This document shows positions 31,844-41,778 of a DNA stretch of 64,000 nucleotides, one piece after another. Origin of the DNA: Thelephora terrestris (lineage: Eukaryota > Basidiomycota > Agaricomycetes > Thelephorales > Thelephoraceae); contig WIUZ02000023.1 of assembly GCA_015956445.1 (NCBI GenBank), positions 310,001 to 374,000 on the forward strand, written 5' to 3'. Every line of letters begins with the position of its first letter. Positions within the stretch are counted from its first letter, which is position 1. The notes beneath the pieces are model-generated. The model was not told the DNA's origin, searched no databases, and worked only from the letters and a program-made list of their open reading frames with translations. The translations under genes and the position numbers were made by a program.

Positions 31844-32816
31844 TGAACTGCTACTATCCGGGTGGAGTCGGGACACGACCAGAATAGCAGAAGTGGGGGT
31901 GAGGGGTCACCGGTTGTGCAGAGGTCGGGAAGGGGAGAGAAGCTAGACAGAGGAGAGGGAACCACGGTAGGTCGCGACGTTGTCGGGACGAGAAGGGAGA
32001 ACTCCGTACTAGCAAACTCCTGCTAGACGATGACGATGGGCTAGGGGTCTATTGGAACTATGGGGCTAGTGGAATCGATGTCAGAGCGAGGAGCTGGAGG
32101 TTTTCGATGATCAGGTCGTTCAAGCAGAAGGGAGAAGAGGTGTGAAGAGGCCCAGGGGTTTCTTGGTCGTTCAACTAGCTAGTACAGGGTATTTATAGGT
32201 AAAGACAGTGCGATCTACGCGAAAGAGATGGGAAAAGTAGCGAACAAATGGAGAAACGGTGGGAGAATAAGAACAGGTAGATAGAAGGGGATAAACGAGA
32301 GTCCGATGTAGGGTAGGGAGACAAACGGTTCATCGGGAGGCCGGAACGAGGCTGGGACAGGTCTTACCGAGAGGATGGAGCGATCGTGAGAAACAGGACC
32401 GAAAGGGGAAGTTTACGGGTTCGAGATCAAAAGATCGTAACCGGGCGGGAGAGCGGGAGCAGTCGAAGATGATTGGCGAGCGAGAGGGAACGAGTCGACA
32501 CGTGTATAGACTGAAGGGAACCGGACCGAGGGAGGGGACACGTCATCTCGGCGAGATAAGGGATCGGGAGACATCGGCCGATCGCAACATCACGTGCCGT
32601 TCGGGGAGGACGGCCACGGAGGCAGAAACAGCGTGCGATGACGCGCGTCGAAGGGATCGCGGGAACGGTTCGATGATCGGGACGTCAAGTGGGCGTGACC
32701 CTCCTGTGACCGATCGAGGGGTCGTCGGCTCGCGTAGTCAGTAGCTAGCGGGGTAGGGAGGTAGGGACTGGGGACTAGCACTAGATTCGAAGGTCGCGCG
32801 AATAGACAGCGGGTCA
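31844..32816 (-). repeat. LTR (5' LTR in element sense)
   Basis: Partner of 16499-17471, at a constant offset of 15345 bp. In element sense this copy drives transcription of gag. Confidence 0.97.
32190..32197 (-). promoter_or_regulatory. TATA box in 5' LTR
   Basis: TATAAATA on the minus strand inside the LTR, oriented toward gag; the twin in the other LTR is at 16845-16852. Confidence 0.5.
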
Positions 32817-32820
32817 GCGG
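32817..32820 (+). repeat. Target site duplication GCGG (right)
   Basis: Matches 16495-16498; the host reading frame continues from here. Confidence 0.8.
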
Positions 32821-35800
32821 CTTGTCTCCAAGGTGCCAAAGGTCAAGTTCTTCCTGACCGGTCACCTGGAGCCCCAAATCCGGGAGGGCTTCTGCCTCCC
32901 GTTGTTAGCGGAAGCAACAGACATATTCCTCCTTCATGACGTCAAACCAAGCCTTGTTAACAAGGATATTCGGCTGTACTTTGAGCAGAGTTTTCGTGAC
33001 CTTGCTCTCCGTCGACAAGGGCTGGACGACTGGCCAACCGAGGAACAACTGGACTTTCTTTGTGAACGAGCAGCAGGGCTATTTGTCTATGCTGTTGCAA
33101 CAGTCAAGTTCATTGATGGCCAGAATAGTAACCCAAGGAAACGACTGGATATCCTCCTCCGTATGCCAAAGAGTACTGCTCAGGAGGGGAAGATCAAATT
33201 CAATGAAAACACAACCCTGGATTCTCTGTACACATCAATTCTCAAGGAGGCATTCAGTGATGACGTTCCAGAGGATGACCCCAAGGTCCGCTCTGTCCTT
33301 GGTGCTGTTGTCCTTGCTGCAAACCCCCTCTCTCCATCAAATATTGCCACACTGCTCGGCTTTGACAGCGAAGATGTCACCCCATTCTTGTCATCAGTCC
33401 ATTCCCTTCTTATCCTTCGGGAAGATGCCAATCACCCTGTTCGGCCCTTTCACAAATCCTTCCCCGATTTCATCACTGATCCAACCCGGTGCATCAACCA
33501 GAGATTCCACATTTTCCCTCCTAACCATCACCTTCAACTCTTGGTTGGCTGTCTTGAGTTAATGGATAGAGAGTTGGAGAGGAACATGTGTAAACTCCCA
33601 GAGGCCACCATCAATTCTGAAGTGGGTGACTTACAGTAAAGGGCAGAGCAACACATCAGCTCTGCCTTGCAGTATGCTTGCAAGTCATGGCACAAGCACT
33701 TCACTACAGAGGACATGGTTCACCAGCCCAAGTTTACTTCTGCTCTCTGCCGCTTTTTGGAAAAGAAGTTTCTATTTTGGTTGGAGGTGCTCAGTGTCCT
33801 TGGTGCCACAAGGGAAGCAGTTGTAGCATTGGGAGTAGTTGCAAAATGGTTAAAGGTATTTTCAGTTGCTTCACTTGTTAAATTGACTGAACTAACTCAG
33901 AGTGAAATCAGGAATCACCAATGCTTGACCTGGTCAATGACTGCTTCAAATTTGTGACTACCTTCTTTGAGGTCATCAGTGAATCTGCTCCACATGTCTA
34001 TCACTCTGCTCTCCCCCTATCCCCCCACACATCAATTGTACAGGAGAAATACAAACAGTATTCCGAGCCCTTAGCAAGGATTTTCCAAGGGCTAAAACTT
34101 CATGGGATCTCAGCATCACAACAAAGAGGTTTAGTGGTGATGACATTGATTTTGTTATCTCATGGTCACCATGCAGTCAATTCATTGCAGCTGCCCCCAT
34201 ATATCCTGGAGAACCAATCAATGTTCTAGATCCAATGACTTTAGATCAGCTCACAATCCTCCGCACCCCACTGAACTTCAGTGTCCATGAGCTCTTCTTT
34301 TCTCCAGACAGTAATATGTTAACATGTTACGGTCTTGCCCCAGATCTATTAATCACATTTGACCTTCAGACGGGTGGTCTTGTTAGTTCTATCCCACTAG
34401 AGGAGCAGGTCCCCTCTGAGAAATTTCCATTCTACACCTATTCTACATGTGGAACAATGTTTGCAAGTTTGCAATCAACCAAAGGAATTTCTGTTATCCA
34501 GACCTATAATGTTCTCTCTGGCACACACATAGGTTCCATTGAAATGGAAGTTAACTCACAGAATATCTGGGCACATGGTGAATGCCTTTGGCTCACTGCC
34601 ATAGAACCAGGGTTTACCACCATATGGGAAATTGGGTTTACTTCAGAGCATCCAATCACAAAACTTAAGTCCTTGCCCGCTCCAGACAACTTCCATGATG
34701 CAGAGAGCTATTTCCTCCTCCCTACCCTCCACTACCTTGCCTTTATTATTGATATGACTGCCTATATTTGGGATACTCAACACTCCAGATTCCTCCTTGA
34801 ATTCTCAGGTGAATCAGATGTCATCAAGATATCCATCACTTCTGATGGCGGCTTTGCCTGTATAATTGACCACCTTGAGATTTACCTCTGGAGAGATTGT
34901 CCCACTGGGTACACCCTTCATAAGAAAATTACAGCTAGTAATATTCACCGTGGTTCTGTGGCTATACCATTCCTCTCTCCAGATGGTGAATATCTGGCTG
35001 TTGATGCTGGTTCAACCCTTCAAGCATGGCACACCAGAGAGCTAATTGCTTCCCCCAGTGATCCAACCCAAGATCTTGGGGGCAGGCTTTTCATCCTGTG
35101 ATTTTCACCAGATGGGTCATCAGTAGCAACTACACAATTCAGCAGTGGCACAGTTACAGTCCTTAGCCTTGAGCCTGGTACCCCACAGTTTACCATTGAT
35201 ACAGGCCTTGAGATTTCTGGTCTAAGAATGGCTGAGGATGTCATTGTTGTTGTTGGTGATGGAAAAGTCATTGCTTGGGATGTGTCTACTGGAGACTGTA
35301 CAAGAGCAAATTTTGATGATAGCTCTTGGATAACAGAATTTGATTACCCAACTCTCATCCCTAAATCATCAAGGTTTAGGCAAATTGCTTCAATATCCTC
35401 TGATTTGCATCACATGGCCATTGTGATCCATAGCAGAGAGATGAAGAGTATTCTATACCTCTATGATGTCCCTACTGGGCAATGCCTAAGGGAACTTTCC
35501 ACCCATTGGGCAAGTATCCCATTCTTTGCTGCAGGAGGGGATAGGATCTGGTACTATGCCAATGAGGATTTCCAAGGGTGGTCATATATCAAGGACAGTG
35601 AATCTGGGGAAGTCTTGTTGGAGTCACTAGAGCCAACCCAAGAATTGTCAGAAGGATGTCCCTGGAAACCCTCCCATGGATACAAGGTTACAGATGAAGG
35701 GTGGATTCTCAGTCCCAAAAAGAAGCAACTCTTGTGGTTACCCCCTCACTGGAGGTCTGATGAAAAGTTTGTAGTATGGAGTGGCCAGTTTCTTGCATTT

Positions 35801-35893
35801 TTGCATTACCAACTACCAGAGATTGACATTCTAAAGTTACTAGAGTGGTTGGTATTTTTCCTTTTCTGTTGTGGATTTCCTTCCTGTCAGTAG
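32821..35893 (+). pseudogene. NACHT-WD40 STAND gene, 3' part, with its own lesions
   Basis: Continuation of the gene begun at 14806. It opens with LVSKVPKVKFFLTGHLEP, the end of the NACHT domain, then a helical linker (LDFLCERAAGLFVYAVATV, HKSFPDFITDPTRC). A TAA at 33637-33639 interrupts the frame between EVGDLQ and RAEQHISSALQYACKSW. A normal intron at about 33857-33911 leads to ESPMLDLVNDCFKFV. A one-base loss in an A run near 34094-34097 shifts the frame before SWDLSITTKRF. WD40-type repeats follow (ELFFSPDSNMLTCYG, IYLWRDCPTG, GKVIAWDVSTGDC). A TGA at 35099-35101 stands where family members have FSPDG preceded by a glycine. These are host-gene lesions in addition to the Gypsy insertion. 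This half is clearly AT-richer than the 5' half. Confidence 0.88.
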
Positions 35894-36198
35894 CTCTGTA
35901 TTTCTTTACCAAGTTTTCTTTTGGCTTCTCCTCAATCCCCAATCGATCCAAATCCTCATCTGATTTTTGAAGTCAATGAACAGCACCTGGGTCTGGATGG
36001 TATTTGGCTCTGTTGTAAGTGTGAGGGGTAGCTCATTACCATGACTGCCAACAGGTTTAAGCAAGGGCTATTCAATGAAGGGTTAAAAAGGATCCTCAGA
36101 AATTTGCATGCTGGCCTCACTTCCAAGGTCTGGAATTGCAACCAGGTATTCAAGAATATTCTGACAATTGAAACAATGTCTACTGTCCCATGACACAC
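35894..36198. other. Short intergenic stretch
   Basis: AT-rich sequence between the STAND gene 3' end and the convergent NUDIX gene. Nothing recognised. Confidence 0.5.
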
Positions 36199-37081
36199 CT
36201 AATGATAGTGACCAGCAAGGAAGACCTTCATCAACAGGTTGAGATACCAGCCTGTCAACCCCCAGCTTTCTAACCACCCGCAGGTTCCCCCGACCAGCTC
36301 ATCCCCAGAGTTAACACCAGGATTGGACCATTCGATCCCAGGCTCCACGAGGTCTGTGACATCGCACGCCCAATACGGGGAAGACCCACGGAATCGATGC
36401 TCCCGAAGGTAACTCGGGTCTACGAGCCGGTTGAGAGGGAGATGGAGGACGGCAGCGACCTCGGTTCGGGATAACGTCAGAGAAGATAACATTGGGGAGC
36501 GGAGTGGTGACGTTTCGTGTCCGCTGGCAGGTATTTCGTGGGGATTTTCGTGGAGGAACGCCTTTCATCCCGGGGTTATTCTGTAGAAACGCGAATGGGA
36601 ACGCGGGTGACCCACCACGTAAGGCCAGACTCTGAGACCGGTCAACGAGCGCACAGGCGGGCCAAGCCTCCCAAGTATCTCAATCTTATCCGCACCTAAT
36701 CCCACTTCCTCCTTTGTCTCTCTCAGCGCAGCGTGCAACATAGATTCATCGGTCGGATCAACCTTTCCACCCGGAAAACTTGATCGTCCTCGATAAACAA
36801 AACGACGGCGAAAAGGAGTGCCAACAGAACGCATACACCTACCTAACTTCTCCGGAATGCGTCCGTAGCTTTCCTCTCACCTCGAGCAGCAAACCGGGAG
36901 CACCGTTCAGGTTACAGAGCGGGACTAGGACCGCCGCGTGAGTTTCCGTGGGATTGATGGCGTATTCCGTGGTGTACGCTGCCGACAACGCTTCCTTGAC
37001 CGTCCTTAAGGATCTTCTGGTGAATGGAGAAGTCAAGGAGACTATAGAAGCGTTCGGGTTGGGCATCGGTAACCGAGACAT
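36199..37081 (-). CDS. NUDIX hydrolase, coenzyme A diphosphatase-like
   Basis: Likely hydrolyses CoA or related nucleoside diphosphate derivatives, as the peroxisomal PCD1 family does. Start at 37081: MSRLPMPNPNASIVSLTSPF. Exon 1 ends LRTHSGEVS across an intron with donor GTAGGT near 36845. Exon 2 has the NUDIX box, GGKVDPTDESMLHAALRE then TKEEVGL, fitting G-x5-E-x7-RE-x2-EE-x-G. A 54 bp intron (GTGGGT..AAAG) joins VWPYV to AFLHENPHEI; without it the frame stops. The last exon has LSRTEVAAVLHLPLNRLVDP, the UPF0035/CoA-type signature region, and ends at 36199. The C-terminus (LNLLMKVFLAGHYH) is not a typical peroxisome signal. Confidence 0.87.
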
Positions 37082-37748
37082 TTATGATAAGTTAGGGAGC
37101 GTCATCATTTGCCTGTCAGGTGGCGATGTTTGAAAGTGATCGGCTGTTCCATTTCCAGTCCGATTCTCTCCTGCGGCAGCGATATACGGTAGTAATTCCC
37201 GTGTGCCAAACAGGATATCGATGCGTTATCTCACACACAGGCACTTTAATTCAGTAGGGTATCCGTGAAGGAACGAGATGAACCTGCGAAAGTATTAAAG
37301 CACTTAATATATGAGACCCCACCCCACGCAAGACGCAAACTACACAAACATGGCGTATTTATCTTATAGTACATTCACATCTCTGTTTTGAGACCTCTCA
37401 CTCATTCCTTCTCGAGCATTTGAACCGTTTCCTCTAGTTACCGAATGCACAACACGAGTGATTTACAACCATGAGATCTACATAGAGAATGAAAAGCCGA
37501 CGACACATTCCCGCCTCACCGAACAGCCCGTCAAAACACTCCAGTTCTATCTCCGGGCCCATCTCCTCTTCTAGAACACCGAAGATAATGAAGCCGAAAG
37601 AATGATCCAAAACGGGCTTCACCGAGGCGGCACAGCAGGGAAAGCGTCTGAATTCATCACCGCTCCCCTTCACCATCAACGCGAGGGGGACTAGTCACTT
37701 TGGGTGCAGACCATCATCACCAACAACCTTTCGACTCAAGGGGTCTCC
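37082..37748. other. Intergenic between NUDIX and DUF2408-like genes
   Basis: Contains the NUDIX promoter and the 3' UTR of the DUF2408-like gene. An 81-codon minus-strand frame (37434-37679) is open but starts 70 bp after the DUF2408-like stop and has no motif. Confidence 0.45.
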
Positions 37749-39878
37749 CTAGTCTTCTTCTTCCTCATCCAATAAATCTTCTTCGTCTTCGTCGTCTTCC
37801 TCATCCTCTTCATCCTGCTCGTTGTTCAATTGCTCCTTCAACTAAAGTGGGGTCAGCCTCATCACCAAGGAGAAAAAGTCAAAAGCGACGGGCATACCAT
37901 TTCGATTAGCTCATGGCATTCGTTCAAATTCGCCATTATGATGGCCTGTCCTTCGGGTATCGATCCATCCGCACCGTGAAACCTTCCGTTCACTCTTAAC
38001 GAATCAATCTGGTACAGCGCCAGTTGATACTTTGAGAGGTTGGAGACGTGTATTAGCCTCGGGGAACAGAGAAGAGAAGTGGGACTCACGGGATAGAGAT
38101 CCCTCGTGCTGAACGATCCACCATACTTTAGCACCTCGTTAAGGCACTTTTTGACCGTTGAAAGCTTGTTCGCCTGCGGAGAGATCATTCAAATCTATCT
38201 GTACCAACGTATGAATGATGCTTAGACTTACGATTGGGACGAGTTCTTCCGACACCGGCTCACTGGACAGAAGTAACCGATGGAGGATCCCGTAACACCT
38301 CCGCAGCAGATACAAAAGCGCCTGCGAAGATAGTAAACCGTTGAGAACATTCCGAAAGTCTGGAGGTCACCGGCGAAAAGAATAGCAAAATACCCACATA
38401 CTGTCCCTGCGGAACGTTCTTCTCCAAGTCAACGAACTTTCCGTCCACCCTCATCTTATCAATCTCCTGTAAGCTCAGTGTATAGTTCCACAGATCCGTC
38501 TCTCTCAAACTCCACCGGTGGGTCAATGCAAAGCCCTCCAGTTCCCTCCTGATCCCCGTCAGCCGGTCGAAGATTGGTTTCAGTGAGTCTGCGACGTGTT
38601 TCGACTCATCCTGTGCTTTGATCTCTTGCGTTATATCAAAGCATTCCTCGAGAAGGGAAGAGCAGGCGGCTTGGGAAGTAGGAATAGTGCCGTTCGGGCC
38701 GAGGAACTTTCCATCGACTCGCTTGCTGCATGTTGTGATCACGGTGTCGAAGAGGGGTAGCCGATAATTAGGAGAGAACCGTTGAGTCGAAGCTTCCTAA
38801 CGCGATTGACGATGAAAAGACTCAACGAATCGATCTTCCGTAACTCTTCTAACAACGGTTTCACTTCCGTGTGCTTGAGTTTGTCCTTGGCCGTTAGAGC
38901 AACGAGTTGCCTTCGGATGTTCACCAGTCGCTCGTGTATCGGGATGAGTTCAGGGGAGATAACCGAGAGAGAATCTTGCAGCGCTTTGAGGATTGCATCT
39001 GGAAATGAATGTGGTCAGCGCTCGTGGCCTGATGCGGGGCTCGACTCATTGGAGGAAACCTACCGCAATCCTTCAATTGCCGCTCGAGGAGCGTGACCAT
39101 AGCCTTCGGGTGACGTTTGTTCTCCTCATCGCTTTTGATTATTTGGCGAAGCTCGGCAATCCGCTTGTGGAACGGATTGAGATCACTCTCGTTGTACACC
39201 CCGGATTCGTTCATGTGGTCCAGAATTTGCTACATAACCCGTTTGCATCAGTCCTTTACCATCGAGCGTGAAAAATGATGTGAGGGACCCCTCGGAAGGA
39301 GGACCGAACTCACCCGCATGGATGCGATCTGGGAATAAGTAGCCGGACATTCGTTGGTCTTGCCGATGGTCATAAAAAACAGAGAAAGGAGGTTGAACAC
39401 ATCCGCCATGGTTGTATCCAGCCTGTTGTTGTACGTTTGTTGTTCGTCCCTGACTTCATTCAGCCTAGTGACTGCGCGATCCCGACCGGAGATAAAGAAC
39501 AAGTGACTTCGTCAGTCCGCCCAGTCCAAACAGGGCTCGGGATCAGTCCGCAGTAGGCCGGGCGAGCGCACCTTGTTTGATCACGGCCTGGTACAGTGAG
39601 TTGACATCAGCAGGTTTGATGAATTCGCCTCGATCTTTCTTGAGTGCTGTCAACCGATTGCGAATGCTGTATGGCATAAATGCCGCAACAAGTCAGTAAA
39701 TTCTCCACACACATAGATGCGATCTTGGTCGACTATATGAAGAACACGCACTTGATTACCGCCTCCAAGATTGGCAGTTCTGGACAGAACATGGGGTAGT
39801 CAGCCTCTGGGTGGGGCAAATGTCGCCCGATTGACACAAGAAGCGGGCCTTACCTTCCTGGGCCACTGGTGCAGCCAT
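37749..39878 (-). CDS. DUF2408-like conserved fungal protein
   Basis: Start at 39878 encodes MAAPVAQE before the first intron; small exons follow (ELPILEAVI; NRLTALKKDRGEFIKPADVN), then RLDTTMADVFNLLSLFFM, HKRIAELRQIIKSDEEN and a repeated helical unit. That unit occurs twice, SLQEIDKMRVDGKFVDLEKN and YQIDSLRVNGRFHGADGS, plus a partial KRVDGKFLGPNGTIPTSQ; the RVDGKF..G.IP.GQ signature is what I associate with DUF2408. The C-terminus after the last intron is purely acidic (EDEEDDEDEEDLLDEEEED). About eight exons, all open. No biochemical role is known to me. It shares a roughly 200 bp divergent promoter region with the tropomyosin gene. Confidence 0.8.
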
Positions 39879-40085
39879 CTGTGCGGGTTGCCTTCGTAAC
39901 TGTAGACGTGCGTGTCGGCGGTGGTTTGAGTATCCGAAGATGACTTGCGTGCTCGCCGCTTGGATTAGGCGAGGCCAATTAAGTCACGTGGGGGTAAAGT
40001 TATCGAATTTGAACTCCGACGGGACAATCTCGCAGTCGAACACCTCTCAACCTAAGTTCCAGAGATCATCTACGCTCACCAAACT

Positions 40086-40748
40086 ATGGATAGGATCAAG
40101 GACGTACGTGCTCTTGTTATCACACCTCTGATGGGATACGCTTCTAACCCGCTGGGCTGTAAGCGATTGGCTCAGCTCCGTAAGGAGGCAGATGACGCCG
40201 TGGAACGCGCTGAGAAAGCCGAGGGGGAGATCAAGAAGCTGCAGCAGGATATCTTGTCCAAGGATCAGAATATCCAGTCCCTCAGCCACAGACTTGCAAC
40301 TGCAGAGGACCAGTTGGAAAAGACGGAGGACAAATTGAAGGATGCGAAGCATGTTCACGACGAGCACGAAACGTCAAAGACAACGAACGAGGCCCTGCAG
40401 CGCAAGATCCAACTCTTGGAAGAGGAGCTCGACAGTGCTGAGAAGAACTTGAAAGAGACCGTGGAGAGGTGCGTTGGTACTTCGAAGGGCCGCCGCCCTC
40501 TAACTGATCCTCACACGATGTGTATCTAGGCTCCGTCAGATGGATCTGAAGGCCGAGCACTTTGAACGCCAGGTACACACATTGGAGCAGGAGAGGGACC
40601 AATGGGAGAAGAAATATGAAGTACGGCAAATTATTCGATGGTCGTTGTTCCCTACTTACATCCCATCTTTCTACAGGAGGCCCACACGAAGTATCAGGAG
40701 TCGAAGAAAGAGCTCGACGATCTCGTCGCCACCATGCAAGATCTATGA
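40086..40748 (+). CDS. TPM1: Tropomyosin
   Basis: Coiled-coil dimer that binds along actin filaments and stabilises actin cables and the cytokinetic ring. ATG at 40086 encodes MDRIKD; after a 63 bp intron the frame continues RLAQLRKEADDAVERAEKAE, matching the conserved fungal tropomyosin start. Heptads run without break (KKLQQDILSKDQNIQSL, TNEALQRKIQLLEEELD). Two further introns precede LRQMDLKAEHFERQV and EAHTKYQESKKELDD. It ends VATMQDL at 40746-40748. About 160 residues, the length of fungal short tropomyosins. All introns are in frame. Confidence 0.95.
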
Positions 40749-40922
40749 TCACACCTCGACTCATCTATGTGTGCGGGGTGGGCCTTCATGATAATAGGAT
40801 GATTTTTACTCTATCGATCCCAGTTTGGATAACTTCTTTGCATCCAGCAGACTCACACGACAAATGATTTGTATACTTCATTGGTTCATTCTACATCTAA
40901 ATAAACTCCTCCGACTTATCGC

Positions 40923-41547
40923 TTACTCTTCATGGAATTTAAGCGATACTGAGTTAACACAATGACGCTCATCCGCTAATTTGAGTAAACACGGTGAGGG
41001 AGGTCAGAGTTTCAGAAGCCCAAATCACGCACTTGGTGTTGGGAATCCTTCTCCTTTGAAGATATGGCCTAGGTGACCACCACAAGCGGTGCAAGTGATC
41101 TCTGTGCGGGTAACCCCAAAAGACTTGTCTTCGTGACGACTGACGGCCCCTGGGACAGCTAAATCGCGGAATTGGTAAATAGCGGGGGAACGATAAGGTG
41201 AATCGGTTACCGTCGAAGAAAGCAGGCCAACCACAACCACTCGAGAACTTGGTATCGCTCTTGTAGAGCGGTGTCCCACATCCTGCGCAAGAATAAACCC
41301 CCGGCTCCTTGTTGTGTTCGTACTCTCCGGTGCCGGCGCGCTCTGTGCCCTTCTGGCGCAAAATCCTGAATTGCTCTGGGGACAAGATGGCCCTCCATTC
41401 GGAATCCGGCTTTTGCTTGGACCCTTCAGTCATGGTTGTGGATGGTTCGGAGGTGGGTGCGCTCGTTGATAACGGAGCGGACGACTTTGGGCGGATGAGA
41501 TTTGACAAGAAACGCATGCGAGGGAGAGTGTTTCGAAGAGCAGTCAT
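40923..41547 (-). CDS. MXR2: Methionine-R-sulfoxide reductase (MsrB)
   Basis: Repairs methionine-R-sulfoxide with thioredoxin. The N-terminus from 41547 (MTALRNTLPRMRFLSNLIRP) is basic and Ser/Ala-rich, a plausible mitochondrial presequence; an internal Met at residue 39 (MTEGSKQKPDSEW) would give a cytosolic form. The catalytic domain shows both zinc CxxC pairs (YSCAGCGTPLYKSD; CTACGGHLGHIFKGEG), GCGWPAF, and, after a last intron (donor GTGCGT, acceptor AAATTAG), the catalytic-Cys motif ERHCVNSVSL with stop TAA at 40923-40925. Without that splice the protein would lack the catalytic Cys. Convergent with tropomyosin, 174 bp apart, and divergent from TIM44. Confidence 0.94.
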
Positions 41548-41549
41548 TT

Positions 41550-41557
41550 CTTATATA
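41550..41557 (-). promoter_or_regulatory. TATA-like box abutting the MsrB first ATG
   Basis: TATATAAG ends only three bases before the first in-frame ATG (41547). If used as a TATA box, transcripts would start inside the presumed presequence and favour an internal Met. Confidence 0.35.
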
Positions 41558-41778
41558 CTCTTCCCCAAACCTGTGCAACTTCCGAACACAGCCTCAGACC
41601 TGAGCTTATTAAGACGTGACCCTCGCCTTCGCTCTCTACCCTGATGATGACTGATGTGATGATGATGAGAGATATCCCGCGGGATGATCGACACACGTGA
41701 CCTAACGGAGCATTTCCTTCCGAGTCTCATTTCCCTTCCGTTCTTCACCCCCAGGTCACCTCGCGTTTCGCCAGAGCC

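Larger units (their letters stand above)
16499..32816 (-). mobile_element. Ty3/Gypsy LTR retrotransposon with two antisense accessory genes
   Basis: A 16.3 kb element, about 13.0 kb without the nested insertion, in minus orientation. It has 973 bp LTRs with TG..CA ends, a 4 bp target duplication, a primer-binding-like site next to the right LTR, a purine tract next to the left LTR, and gag-protease then reverse transcriptase, RNase H and integrase in that order, which is the Gypsy order. Between integrase and the 3' LTR are two spliced genes on the opposite strand. The LTRs look identical over the stretch compared, so insertion is very recent. The coding parts look largely whole; the one clear break is the nested 3.3 kb element in the reverse transcriptase region. 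It sits in an exon of a STAND gene. Confidence 0.95.
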
